Shown here: positions 26,854 to 37,868 of the stretch, piece by piece
How positions within the stretch are numbered: position 1 is the first letter of the stretch
How the letters are laid out: each line of letters starts with the position of its first letter
Assembly: GCA_938084885.1 (NCBI GenBank)
Contig: CALKGG010000002.1
Location: 1 to 64,000, forward strand
Origin: an uncultured Acidimicrobiales bacterium
GTDB taxonomy: Bacteria > Actinomycetota > Acidimicrobiia > Acidimicrobiales > SHLQ01
Direction: 5' to 3'
DNA: 64,000 nucleotides
Position numbers and translations under genes: made by a program
Notes under the pieces: generated by a model
Seen by the model: the letters and a program-made list of their open reading frames with translations, nothing else
What the model was told of the DNA's origin: nothing
The model's database searches: none

Positions 26854-27729
26854 TCAGACCCAATTGGAGAATGACCGTCCAGTCAACCGCTCGTAGCCTT
26901 CGACATATCGTTCGGCGGCACTGGCGATCACACTGTCGGGAACTGGCGGCGGCGGCGGGGTCTTGTCCCACTCGAGCGAATCGAGAAAATCGCGCACTGG
27001 CTGCTTGTCGAAACTTGGAGGCGTCGCCCCCGGTTCCCACTGATCGGCAGGCCAGAACCGCGAGCTGTCGGGGGTCAACACTTCGTCGGCGATCACGAGT
27101 TCGCCGTCTATCAATCCCAGCTCGAATTTGGTGTCGGCAATGATGATTCCGCGTTCGGCGGCGTAGTCGGCTGCCCGACTGTAAAGCTCAAGAGAGATGT
27201 CGCGGGCTTTGGCTGCCAGTTCGGCGCCGACCATGTCGACTGCTCGTTCATACGAGATGTTCTCGTCGTGAAGGCCATCTTGGGCTTTGGTCGACGGCGT
27301 GAACAGCGGCTCGGACAGTTTCGCGCTCTTCGACAACCCGGTCTCGACGCTCACGCCATGGATCGTCCCGGTGTCGTCGTATTCCTTCCACGCCGAGCCA
27401 GCAACATAGCCGCGAACAATGCACTCGATCGGCAGCATCTCGGCTTTACGAACGTGCATTGTCCGACCCGCAAGCTCGGGATCTTTCGCCCCATCGGGGA
27501 AGTCGGCAATGTTGGTACTGATGAGGTGGTTGGGCGCCACGTCGGCGAGCTGCTCGAACCAAAAGGCGGAGATAGCAGTCAGGACCCGTCCCTTGTCTGG
27601 AACGGGTTCGGCCATGACAACGTCGAACGCCGATAGCCGGTCGCTCGCCACGATGAGCAACGTGCCGTCCCCAGCGTCGTACATCTCCCGAACTTTTCCG
27701 GCGTACAGGTGGGGAAGGTCAACCGTCAC
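26854..27729 (-). CDS. purC: Phosphoribosylaminoimidazole-succinocarboxamide synthase
   Basis: 291 residues. Joins CAIR and aspartate with ATP to give SAICAR. Conserved segments: LYAGKVREMYD at the N-terminus, VASDRLSAFDVVMAEPVPDKG near 28-50, VECIVRGYVAGSAWKEY-type near 105, and DTKFELG with EVLTPDSSRFW near 200-225. The length and the extended C-terminus (KPVRDFLDSLEW-type) are those of the larger PurC form found in Actinobacteria and yeast. Cytoplasmic; lies in the purA-D-B-C-S-Q run. Confidence 0.96.
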   Translation of the reverse strand: MTVDLPHLYAGKVREMYDAGDGTLLIVASDRLSAFDVVMAEPVPDKGRVLTAISAFWFEQLADVAPNHLISTNIADFPDGAKDPELAGRTMHVRKAEMLPIECIVRGYVAGSAWKEYDDTGTIHGVSVETGLSKSAKLSEPLFTPSTKAQDGLHDENISYERAVDMVGAELAAKARDISLELYSRAADYAAERGIIIADTKFELGLIDGELVIADEVLTPDSSRFWPADQWEPGATPPSFDKQPVRDFLDSLEWDKTPPPPPVPDSVIASAAERYVEGYERLTGRSFSNWV

Positions 27730-27797
27730 GTCGTCAAACCTATTCGCGCAATTGAACCAATGCCTCGACGAAAGACTGTGACTTCGGCGATTCGTCG

Positions 27798-29219
27798 CTA
27801 CAGGATCTCCCCGGGTCGGTAGCTCGCTGCTTCGGGGTCGGCGTCGACCAACGCTCGTACCCGCTGCTCGATTGCCTGCACCTGCTCGGGAGCCAAACCA
27901 GCAAGGGTGATCGGGTTCGAGATCGCAGCGTCGAGTTCGGCCGGGTCGACAGGAAACCGGTCGTCTGCGTCGAGGCGGGCGAGGAGGTCGTTCGCGCTCA
28001 GGCCCCGTTCACGCATGTCGAGGGCAACAGCGACCGCATGCTCTTTGATTGCCTCGTGCGCCTCTTCTCGACCAGCGCCCGTTTTGACCGCAGCCATCAG
28101 CAACTTCGTCGTCGACAGGAACGGAAGGTAACGCTCGAGCTCACGGTCAATGACCGCAGGGAACGCTCCGAACTCATCAAGGATTGTAAGGAACGTTTCG
28201 AACATGCCGTCGATGGCGAAGAATGCGTCAGGTAGGGCAACGCGCCGCACCACCGAACAGCTGACATCGCCTTCGTTCCATTGATCGCCGGCGAGCGAAC
28301 CCACCATGGTCACGTGGCCGCGAAGGATCGCCTGAAATCCTCCGACGCGTTCAGACGAGCGGGCGTTCATCTTGTGTGGCATTGCCGACGAGCCCACTTG
28401 GCCTTCTTTGAAACCTTCGGTCACGACCTCTTGGCCCGCCATCAGACGCAACGTGTTGCAGAAGCTTGCCGGACCAGAACACACCTGAAGCAGCGCAGAG
28501 ACAACATCGAAGTCGAGCGAGCGAGGGTAGACCTGACCAACACTGTCGAGCGACGCGTCGAAGCCGAGATGGGCAACCACGCGTTGCTCGAGATCGGCCA
28601 CGGTCGCCGCGTCACCGAGCAGATCGAGAAGATCTTGCTGGGTTCCCATTGGGCCCTTGATGCCACGCAACGGGTAGCGCGAAATGAGTTCATCGACACG
28701 AGCGTGCGCCTGAAGCAACTCTTCGGTCGCCGACGCGAACCGTTTGCCAAGTGTCGTCACCTGTGCCGCCACATTGTGGCTTCGCCCGGCCATAGCGAGG
28801 TCAGAATATTCGACTGCTCGCTCGGTCAATCGAGCCAGGGTCGCGACCATGCGAGCTCGCACAAGCTCGAGACCACGACGAATCTGCAATTGTTCGACGT
28901 TCTCGGTGAGATCGCGCGACGTCATGCCCTTATGAATGTGCTCATGACCAGCAAGGACACTGAACTCTTCGATTCGAGCCTTCACATCGTGGCGGGTCAC
29001 GAGTTCCCGCTCGGCAATCGACGAAAGGTCGACCTGGTCGACGACTGCCTCGTAGGCCTCGACGACGCCGTCGGGCACATCGACGCCGAGCTCGGCTTGT
29101 GCTTTCAACACCGCAATCCAAAGCTCGCGCTCAAGGACGATCTTTGCCTCGGGCGACCAAATGGCCACCATGTCGGCACTGGCATAACGGCCTGCGAGAA
29201 CATTGCCGATGGCGTTCAC
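27798..29219 (-). CDS. purB: Adenylosuccinate lyase
   Basis: 473 residues from the GTG at 29219, chosen because AGGAG sits six bases upstream; an in-frame TTG lies two codons before. Belongs to the fumarase/aspartase superfamily and splits both SAICAR and adenylosuccinate, releasing fumarate. Visible: HEHIHKGMTSRDLTENVEQ with the catalytic His region, and the superfamily signature VGSSAMPHKMNARSSER near 295. The gene follows purD within about ten bases. Its N-terminal segment (YASADMVAIWSPEAKI) is characteristic of the family. Confidence 0.96.
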   Translation of the reverse strand: MNAIGNVLAGRYASADMVAIWSPEAKIVLERELWIAVLKAQAELGVDVPDGVVEAYEAVVDQVDLSSIAERELVTRHDVKARIEEFSVLAGHEHIHKGMTSRDLTENVEQLQIRRGLELVRARMVATLARLTERAVEYSDLAMAGRSHNVAAQVTTLGKRFASATEELLQAHARVDELISRYPLRGIKGPMGTQQDLLDLLGDAATVADLEQRVVAHLGFDASLDSVGQVYPRSLDFDVVSALLQVCSGPASFCNTLRLMAGQEVVTEGFKEGQVGSSAMPHKMNARSSERVGGFQAILRGHVTMVGSLAGDQWNEGDVSCSVVRRVALPDAFFAIDGMFETFLTILDEFGAFPAVIDRELERYLPFLSTTKLLMAAVKTGAGREEAHEAIKEHAVAVALDMRERGLSANDLLARLDADDRFPVDPAELDAAISNPITLAGLAPEQVQAIEQRVRALVDADPEAASYRPGEIL

Positions 29220-29228
29220 GGACAACTC

Positions 29229-30458
29229 CTAAGAATCGATTGCTTGGTTTGCGATATCGGACCTGTACTGCATGCCCGGCCACGAAATCTTGCTGACGCC
29301 GCGATATGCGCGAGCCACTGCCTCGTCCATCGTGGGCCCGCGACCCACCACGTTGAGCACTCGCCCACCACCGGTGATGAGTGAACCGGCGGCGTTGGTC
29401 TTGACCCCCGCTGCGTATACCGAAACCCCGTCGAGATTCCGAGCGTCATCGAGCCCCTCGATAACATCTCCGGTTCGCGCCGACGCTGGATATCCCTCGC
29501 TGGCACAGACGACCGTGACGACAGCATCGTCAGAAAACGTTGGTGTGGATTCGATGTTTCCGGCAGCTGCTTGGCTGAGCAGCTGCACCAGATCGGAGTC
29601 GATTCGTGGCAAAACGACCTGGGTTTCTGGATCGCCGAACCGCACGTTGTACTCGAGCATTTTGGGTCCGCTACCGGTGAGCATCAGCCCGGCAAAGAGC
29701 GTGCCTCGATAGTCGATACCCCGTCGCCGCAACTCTGCGAGTGTCGGCTCGATCGCGTCGCGCATAATCACGTCGACCAGAGTGGGATCGGCCCAGGGAA
29801 GCGGCGTGTAGGCGCCCATGCCACCAGTGTTTGGACCTCGGTCGCCATCGAAGATTCGCTTGTGGTCTTGGGCGGGAGCCAGTGCGACTGCTTTCGTGCC
29901 GTCGCAGATCGCAAAGACCGATACCTCGGGGCCGACCAGTCCTTCTTCGATGACCACGGTCGATCCTGCAGCGCCGAACGCATCGCCAGAGAGGTATTCG
30001 TGGATTGCAGCTTCGGCCTCGACTCGGTCGTTGGTGACCAGCACACCCTTGCCGGCAGCCAACCCATCGGTCTTGATAACGAACGGGGCGGTCATCGTGT
30101 CGAGGAACGTAACCGCCGGGCCGGGTTCGGTGAACGACCCGTGCGCTGCCGTGGGAACACCCGCAGCCACGAGCAGCTCCTTCATGTATGCCTTGCTGCC
30201 CTCGAGCTGGGCACCGTCGGCTCCGGGCCCAAAGACCAGCTTGCCTTGTGCGCGGAGCTCGTCGGCGAGACCGTCGACGAGAGGGATCTCTGGCCCGATA
30301 ACAAACAGGTCGGCGTCGAGCTCGATCGCCGGTGTGGCCACCGAACCTGGGATACCGGGGTTTCCCGGAGTGACGATGACTTCGCTCGCCGTGCGCGACA
30401 GCACGTCGGCGAGCGCGTGCTCGCGTCCTCCGGATCCAACGACGACAACTCGGGTCAT
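29229..30458 (-). CDS. purD: Phosphoribosylamine-glycine ligase
   Basis: 409 residues, an ATP-grasp enzyme making glycinamide ribonucleotide from phosphoribosylamine, glycine and ATP. The N-terminus VVVVGSGGREHALA is diagnostic; PFVIKTDGLAAGKGV near 120 is the ATP-grasp loop and NVRFGDPETQVVLPRI near 275 carries metal ligands. Thirteen bases after purA and a few bases before purB, so in one operon. ATG start. Confidence 0.97.
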   Translation of the reverse strand: MTRVVVVGSGGREHALADVLSRTASEVIVTPGNPGIPGSVATPAIELDADLFVIGPEIPLVDGLADELRAQGKLVFGPGADGAQLEGSKAYMKELLVAAGVPTAAHGSFTEPGPAVTFLDTMTAPFVIKTDGLAAGKGVLVTNDRVEAEAAIHEYLSGDAFGAAGSTVVIEEGLVGPEVSVFAICDGTKAVALAPAQDHKRIFDGDRGPNTGGMGAYTPLPWADPTLVDVIMRDAIEPTLAELRRRGIDYRGTLFAGLMLTGSGPKMLEYNVRFGDPETQVVLPRIDSDLVQLLSQAAAGNIESTPTFSDDAVVTVVCASEGYPASARTGDVIEGLDDARNLDGVSVYAAGVKTNAAGSLITGGGRVLNVVGRGPTMDEAVARAYRGVSKISWPGMQYRSDIANQAIDS

Positions 30459-30470
30459 CGAGACCAGCTC

Positions 30471-31751
30471 CTATTGGTTGAAGGTGAGGACTTGCGTACG
30501 GCCCGGACCAACACCGACCATCGTGACTGGCATACCGCACTGCTCTTGCAGGAACGTGAGGTAGTCGTCGGCTTCTTGGGGAAGCTCGGAACGGTCGGTG
30601 ACCCCGGTGAGGTCAGTCTTCCAGCCGGGAAGCGTTTCGTAAATGGGCTTCACGTTGTGGAGCACCGTCTGGTGATACGGGAAGTCGTCGAGACGTTGAC
30701 CCTCGTGTTCATAGCCAACGCACACCTTGATCTCGTCCAGCTGGTCGAGCACATCGAGCTTCACGATTGCGAGCTCAGAAAGCGAATTCACCCGGCGGGC
30801 GTATCGCATCATGACGCAGTCGAAGTATCCCGGACGACGCTTACGGCCGGTGTTCGTGCCGTACTCGTGACCAACATCGACGATGTGATCGCCGACCTCG
30901 TCAAACAGCTCGGTCGGGAACGGACCGGCACCCACACGGGTGATGTACGCCTTGGCAACACCGACGACTCGATCGACATACATGGGACCGACGCCTGAAC
31001 CAACGCAGGCGCCGCCCGCGGTCGGGTTCGATGAGGTCACGAATGGGTACGTACCGTGGTCGAGGTCGAGGAAGGTTGCTTGCGCTCCCTCGAGGAGAAC
31101 ATCATCTCCGGCTTCGAGGCGTTCGTGTACAAGAGAGATTGCGTCGATGACGAGCGGTGCGATCTTCGGCTGATATTCGTTCAGGAACGTCGACGCGATC
31201 TCGTCAATATCAAACGCGAGCTTGTTGTACACCCGGGTCATGATTGGGTTGAGCTGGTTGAGGACGACCTCGAGCTTCTCCCGGAAGATCTTCTCGTCGA
31301 GAAGATCCTGCACCCGAAGACCTGTGCGCATCGACTTGTCGGCGTATGCCGGGCCAATTCCGCGCTTTGTCGTGCCGAGCTTGTTCTTTCCCAAGTGGCG
31401 TTCTTGCAGAGCGTCGAGGCTCTGGTGATACGGAAAGATCAGATGGGCGTTGCCGCTGACCCGAAGACGAGAGGTGTCGACGCCTTTGGACTCGAGCATC
31501 TCCATCTCTTTGATGAGGACGCCGGCGTCAACGACGACACCATTTCCAATCACCGGAGTGATGTGCGGATAGAGCACTCCGGAAGGAACGAGTTGGAGTG
31601 CGAAACTCTCACCGTCGACGACGATGGTGTGTCCCGCGTTGTGGCCGCCCTGAAAGCGCACCACCGTTGACATATCACGAGCGAGAAGGTCGGTGAACTT
31701 ACCTTTGCCTTCGTCGCCCCACTGTGTCCCAACAATGACTGTTGCGCCCAT
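30471..31751 (-). CDS. purA: Adenylosuccinate synthetase
   Basis: 426 residues. Condenses IMP and aspartate using GTP on the way to AMP. The GTP-binding loop [10 protein letters not shown] is at about 9-18 with the catalytic Asp, NAGHTI near 38 carries the catalytic His, and [11 protein letters not shown] near 125 and [14 protein letters not shown] near 300 are the remaining signatures. First gene of the purA-purD-purB-purC-purS-purQ series on this strand. The 127 bp before it contain no obvious gene. Confidence 0.97.
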   Translation of the reverse strand: MGATVIVGTQWGDEGKGKFTDLLARDMSTVVRFQGGHNAGHTIVVDGESFALQLVPSGVLYPHITPVIGNGVVVDAGVLIKEMEMLESKGVDTSRLRVSGNAHLIFPYHQSLDALQERHLGKNKLGTTKRGIGPAYADKSMRTGLRVQDLLDEKIFREKLEVVLNQLNPIMTRVYNKLAFDIDEIASTFLNEYQPKIAPLVIDAISLVHERLEAGDDVLLEGAQATFLDLDHGTYPFVTSSNPTAGGACVGSGVGPMYVDRVVGVAKAYITRVGAGPFPTELFDEVGDHIVDVGHEYGTNTGRKRRPGYFDCVMMRYARRVNSLSELAIVKLDVLDQLDEIKVCVGYEHEGQRLDDFPYHQTVLHNVKPIYETLPGWKTDLTGVTDRSELPQEADDYLTFLQEQCGMPVTMVGVGPGRTQVLTFNQ

Positions 31752-31878
31752 GGGCTGTCCTCTCAGTCGAAAATCCGACTGGCGAAGCTTATCGGCAGAC
31801 GTTCATGACACCCTTACCCGGGGGCACCGACTCCGGTCACAAAGACGCCAAAGCCGGTGCCCGCTGGGCGAAAAGGGC

Positions 31879-32940
31879 TTATCCGGTAAAGGTTGGGTTT
31901 CCTGGCTGCACCTGAGCAACAGGTGCGGTGACGACCTCGGAAAGAACCTCGGGCGTTGGCACAACCGCTGCTGGAGCAGGGTCGGCTGGATCAGCATCTG
32001 ACGAATCGTTGTCACTTGGATTGGTAATTGTCTCGTCGAGAACATCGGTTGGAATGTCTTCGGGAAGGTCAACGATTTGGTCTGGAGCGTTGCAGTCGAT
32101 GTCGACGAGGACATCGACGGAAACATCGGACGGGAAGGTGATGACCTTGACGCCGGTGGTTTCAACAACCTCGATTGCATCTTCTTGCCCGTCGGCGGTC
32201 ACCGACATGATGCAGAGGTGCTCAGCTGGGTACTCGACGGTGCATTCGGTTCCGGGTGCGACTGGATCGACGACGAGATCGACTGCCGTACCTTCACTGG
32301 ATTGCAGGTCGCCATCGCCGCACACAACAGAGACGACCGATGGGTCCAGGTTCTCTGAGTCAAAATCGACGGTGATGCTGGATTCGAGGTTGACGGGCGC
32401 ATCGCCGGTCGGGGTTGCTCCAAGGCAGACCGGTCGAACCGAGTTCGGTGAGGCAGCTCCAGGAGCGATGTGCACGAGGCGAACCGACGTCGCGGCAGCT
32501 TCGAGGGTGACCTCACCAATGGAACCGGACCACAGCCCAATTCGGACCTCGTCTTCAACGTCAGCGGTGGTATCGGTCGTTGCGAGGACCGAGCCGTCGG
32601 CGGCGAGGAATTGGGCAAACCACTGTTCTTCGGATTGGTTGACCACATCGCGGCCTTCGTATCCGTCGGTTGACACTGCGGAAATCTCGTAGGTTCCTGC
32701 AGCGAGATCGTAGTTGTACGTGCGCTCAGTTGGGCCGGACGACACCAGGTGGTTGTCGAGGTCGGCGGATCCGAAGTACTCGGTGCCGAACTGGATTGGA
32801 TTGTCGCTGGAGCAATCCGCTGTTGGTCCGGATTGCGCGCTTACCGCGGCACCGACCGTGATCAACGAAGCAGCAAGAAGCAGTACGGCCCCTACGCCGA
32901 CCGCCGCCTTCTTGCGGCCGAGTTGTGTTGTGGAGTTCAT
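31879..32940 (-). CDS. Secreted protein of unknown function
   Basis: 353 residues from the ATG at 32940, preceded by GGGAAAGG; the open frame extends 102 bases further but lacks a ribosome site and would bury the signal peptide. A Sec signal (KKAAVGVGAVLLL... with AVSAQS as likely cleavage region) is followed by a beta-rich, Cys-containing ectodomain. Pieces such as VRLVHIAPGA resemble DUF4397-type repeats, but I could not assign the fold. The last ~70 residues are Asp/Pro/Ala/Val-rich and disordered. No sortase motif or C-terminal anchor is seen. Confidence 0.7.
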   Translation of the reverse strand: MNSTTQLGRKKAAVGVGAVLLLAASLITVGAAVSAQSGPTADCSSDNPIQFGTEYFGSADLDNHLVSSGPTERTYNYDLAAGTYEISAVSTDGYEGRDVVNQSEEQWFAQFLAADGSVLATTDTTADVEDEVRIGLWSGSIGEVTLEAAATSVRLVHIAPGAASPNSVRPVCLGATPTGDAPVNLESSITVDFDSENLDPSVVSVVCGDGDLQSSEGTAVDLVVDPVAPGTECTVEYPAEHLCIMSVTADGQEDAIEVVETTGVKVITFPSDVSVDVLVDIDCNAPDQIVDLPEDIPTDVLDETITNPSDNDSSDADPADPAPAAVVPTPEVLSEVVTAPVAQVQPGNPTFTG

Positions 32941-33132
32941 TGAGAACCTTTCCCTTTTTCGCCCATTGGTTCCCTCGTCGTGAAGGAGGATGTGGAGACG
33001 TACCTTAGGCACGTTCGACCAGAGCTTCCGCGCGAAATTCACACATAGTCAAATCCCATCGCGGATATTTCGCGTTCGGTCGCGTTTGATTGCGTTTGTG
33101 TTGCGCCAACGAGCCGCGCAGATTTGCGTCTC

Positions 33133-35619
<2,487 letters not shown>

Positions 35620-35680
35620 ATCTCTCTCCTAACACGGTGTTGTGACGCTGGCCGGACTTCACTCGACCAGACCGCCAAAA

Positions 35681-35701
35681 CCTGAGTACAGGTGACTCAA
35701 C
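35681..35701. promoter_or_regulatory. HAIR operator (HspR site) upstream of clpB
   Basis: CCTGAGT-N7-ACTCAAC matches the HAIR consensus CTTGAGT-N7-ACTCAAG at 12 of 14 positions with the exact 7-base spacer. It lies about 62 bases before clpB, where an HspR dimer would block the promoter. hspR is encoded in the window and dnaK has a matching site. Confidence 0.75.
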
Positions 35702-35731
35702 TTCGCAGCCGCTCAGTTATTCCCCACCGCC

Positions 35732-35774
35732 GCTACCGGTAGATTTGGGGTCTGACCCCAAATGTGCCGGTAGC
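35732..35774. repeat. Palindromic repeat, copy 1 (GGGGTCTGACCCC core)
   Basis: A 43-bp near-perfect palindrome centred on TTTGGGGTCTGACCCCAAA with CTACCGG/CCGGTAG outer arms. It starts 11 bases after the stop of the MocR-type gene on the minus strand. A second copy, identical in orientation and differing at only one or two positions, is at 37810-37851 at the other end of the MocR/flavin-protein pair. It could act as terminator, as a REP-like element, or mark the border of an inserted module. Confidence 0.8.
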
Positions 35775-35784
35775 GGGCTTGGTC

Positions 35785-37089
35785 TCACATCGAGCGTGAG
35801 TGTCCAGCCGTTGAATCCTGAGTCCCAATTGCTCGAGCAAGCTCGTCGATCTGGTCGACGCTGAGGTTGCTTATCGTCACTCGAACCGCCGCAGCAGACT
35901 CCACCCGGTAGGCGTCGGCGGCGCGAATCGCAAAGGCGGCGCTCCGAGCCGCTTGGACAGTTGCCTGTTCGTCCGAGGTCGGAATCCACACGTTGATGCC
36001 CGACCGTCCCGAGGCGTGCACACCATGCTCCGCAAGTGCCTCGATGAGACATCCTCGACGTTCGGTATATGAAGCAGCAGCTTGTCGAACGAGCTTGGTG
36101 GTGGCCTGGCTCGTTAGGAGATAAGCAGCCGCCCGCTGTAAAAGATGGCTGATCCAACCCGGCCCGTTGCTAACAGCCACCGCAACCCGGCCGATCGTGG
36201 TTGCATCCCCGACCGATATCGAGATACGCAGGTCGGGTCCCAGGGATTTACCGAGCGAGCGGATCGTTGCATGGCGGGTTCCGGGCGGCGTCAACCCTTG
36301 CCAGTCCACACCGCTGATCGCACCTGCATGGTCATCCTGGATCAGTAATAGTTCGGGATGCCGGCTGAGACTGTCTGACAGCACAGCCGCCCGCTGTTTC
36401 GTGAACGCAGCTCCGGTCGGGTTCTGCGCTCGTGGTGTCACGATGAGCGCTGCGAGCTGTTTTGACAGCGCAGTCTCCAGGGCGTCGGGGGTGATTCCCT
36501 CTTCATCGACAGTCAGGGGTACCAGCTCAAGGCCGGCTGAGCGAACAAGTTGATGTACGGGAATGTGTCCGGGGTCTTCGACGCCGACTCGATCGCCGGG
36601 ACGAAGATCGTTCGCCGCCAGAATCTTCTCAATTGCGTCCATCGCTCCCGAAGTGACGACCATATTAGTTGCGTCGATGTCGTCGGCTTCGAACATGTCA
36701 CGTGCAGCCGTAGCAAAACTCTCATCGATCAGCGGATCGCCATACGCAATCTGAGAGCCCTCAGTCGCTGCAGCGAAGGCCGGTGCCAGATCGGGAAGAA
36801 GCGCAGGGTCAGGTGAACCGCGGAGCGCGTCAACGACCCCGTCGGGAACGGATGCCAGCTGGCTCAAGGTAGGACGACTGAGGGGAGCAACGATGGTTCC
36901 CTGGCGCCCTCGACCCAACACCACTCCCCTGTCCCGGAGCTGTTTGTACGCGGCGGCGACCGTGTTGGGTGACACATCGAGCTCGGAGGCAAGCTTGCGT
37001 ACCGACGGAAGTCGATCACCTGGTACACGATCGCCTGCGGCTACCTCAGCCTCCACCTGCCGGCGAATGCTTGTTGCTGTCGTCTTCAT
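35785..37089 (-). CDS. MocR-type regulator: GntR winged helix fused to PLP aminotransferase fold
   Basis: 434 residues. Residues 1-70 form a GntR-type winged helix (RLPSVRKLASELDVSPNTVAAAYKQL) and the rest a type I aminotransferase fold with the PLP lysine in RSLGKSLGPDLR near 270 and aspartate/tyrosine contacts in LLIQDDHAG. MocR proteins sense PLP or amino compounds through the aminotransferase domain rather than turn over substrate; PdxR is the best-known. The gene is divergent from a flavin-binding PNPOx-family gene, the classical regulator-target layout. Operator-like repeats fill the intergenic region. A palindrome follows the stop. Confidence 0.88.
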   Translation of the reverse strand: MKTTATSIRRQVEAEVAAGDRVPGDRLPSVRKLASELDVSPNTVAAAYKQLRDRGVVLGRGRQGTIVAPLSRPTLSQLASVPDGVVDALRGSPDPALLPDLAPAFAAATEGSQIAYGDPLIDESFATAARDMFEADDIDATNMVVTSGAMDAIEKILAANDLRPGDRVGVEDPGHIPVHQLVRSAGLELVPLTVDEEGITPDALETALSKQLAALIVTPRAQNPTGAAFTKQRAAVLSDSLSRHPELLLIQDDHAGAISGVDWQGLTPPGTRHATIRSLGKSLGPDLRISISVGDATTIGRVAVAVSNGPGWISHLLQRAAAYLLTSQATTKLVRQAAASYTERRGCLIEALAEHGVHASGRSGINVWIPTSDEQATVQAARSAAFAIRAADAYRVESAAAVRVTISNLSVDQIDELARAIGTQDSTAGHSRSM

Positions 37090-37097
37090 GATCTACG

Positions 37098-37133
37098 ATT
37101 GTATCAGATGAACTAGTAATTGTACTAGTACAA
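37098..37133. promoter_or_regulatory. Probable MocR operator between the divergent genes
   Basis: ATTGTA occurs at 37098 and again at 37119 (21 bp apart, two helical turns), ACTAGTA at 37112 and 37124, and TTGTACTAGTACAA at 37120-37133 is a perfect 14-bp palindrome. The segment lies directly upstream of both the MocR-type gene and the PNPOx-family gene, overlapping where promoters must be. MocR dimers bind repeats with such spacing. Confidence 0.6.
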
Positions 37134-37145
37134 ATTGGAGAGATC

Positions 37146-37832
37146 ATGACACCGAGCAGCAATGGCCCCACGAAGAGGACCACGGTGCGAAGGGGAAAGA
37201 ACCGCGCTGTCTACGACGCGGACAAGGTGAGCGACATCTTGGCGGCCGGAGTAATCGCCCATGTCGGCGTGACGACCGAAGAGGGACCCATTGTTCTTCC
37301 GATGGCGTACGGCGTTCATGACGATGAAATTTTCATCCACGGCGCCGTGGCCAACGCGATGATGAAGGCGGGACGCAGCCTTGACGTGTGCATCACAATC
37401 ACCATCGTGGACGGACTGGTGGTTGCGCGAACCCCGTTTCACAACTCAATGAACTACCGCTCCGTTGTGGTGCGAGGTGTAGCAACGGCGATCGACGAAC
37501 CTGCCGAGAAGATGACAGCGCTCAAGGTCATCAACGATCACATCGCACCCATCTGGGATACCGCCCGAGCTCCCAGCGAAAGCGACTTCAAGAAAACACT
37601 GGTCCTCGCTGTTCCCCTCACAGAGGTGTCAGCAAAGGTCCGTGGTGAGGGTCCGGTCGACGAAGAGATCGATATGGACGGACCTCATTGGGCAGGAGTT
37701 GTGCCGCTTACGAGCACGTGGGGCACCGCAATAGAGGACCCCAACCAACGGGGCAATCCCGAAACCCCGGCCGCTGTGACATCGCTCGCTGGTCAAGACG
37801 CGCACCGCACTACCGGCAGATTTGGGGTCTGA
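37146..37832 (+). CDS. Pyridoxamine 5'-phosphate oxidase-family flavin-binding protein
   Basis: 228 residues with the split-barrel flavin fold: AGVIAHVGVTTEEGPIVLPMAYG near the N-terminus, IFIHGAVANAMM, VCITITIVDGLVVAR and YRSVVVRGVATAI are typical of the NimA-like branch of the family. Members bind FMN or F420; a true PLP-forming oxidase is less likely from these motifs. Divergent from the MocR-type gene. The stop codon TGA is part of the GGGGTCTGACCCC palindrome, so the last residues (TTGRFGV) are encoded by the repeat. Confidence 0.8.
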   Translation: MTPSSNGPTKRTTVRRGKNRAVYDADKVSDILAAGVIAHVGVTTEEGPIVLPMAYGVHDDEIFIHGAVANAMMKAGRSLDVCITITIVDGLVVARTPFHNSMNYRSVVVRGVATAIDEPAEKMTALKVINDHIAPIWDTARAPSESDFKKTLVLAVPLTEVSAKVRGEGPVDEEIDMDGPHWAGVVPLTSTWGTAIEDPNQRGNPETPAAVTSLAGQDAHRTTGRFGV

Positions 37833-37851
37833 CCCCAAATGTGCCGGTAGC
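37810..37851. repeat. Palindromic repeat, copy 2, overlapping the end of the PNPOx-family gene
   Basis: Near-identical to the element at 35732-35774 and in the same orientation, with CTACCGGCAGA replacing CTACCGGTAGA. The gene's TGA stop lies at the palindrome centre. The two copies bracket about 2.0 kb holding exactly one regulator and one target gene. Confidence 0.8.
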
Positions 37852-37868
37852 AGGGTTTTGGCGGCGGG

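Noticed and set aside
29571-30998. 475-residue open frame opposite purD and purA
   Set aside because: Crosses the boundary of two real genes on the other strand and has no homologous features.
31752-31878. Small gene or riboswitch upstream of purA
   Set aside because: No start with ribosome site and no recognisable purine-riboswitch core or pairing was seen.
35732-37851. Insertion sequence with terminal repeats
   Set aside because: The two palindromes are in direct rather than inverted orientation (each self-complementary), no transposase lies between, and no target duplication was found.
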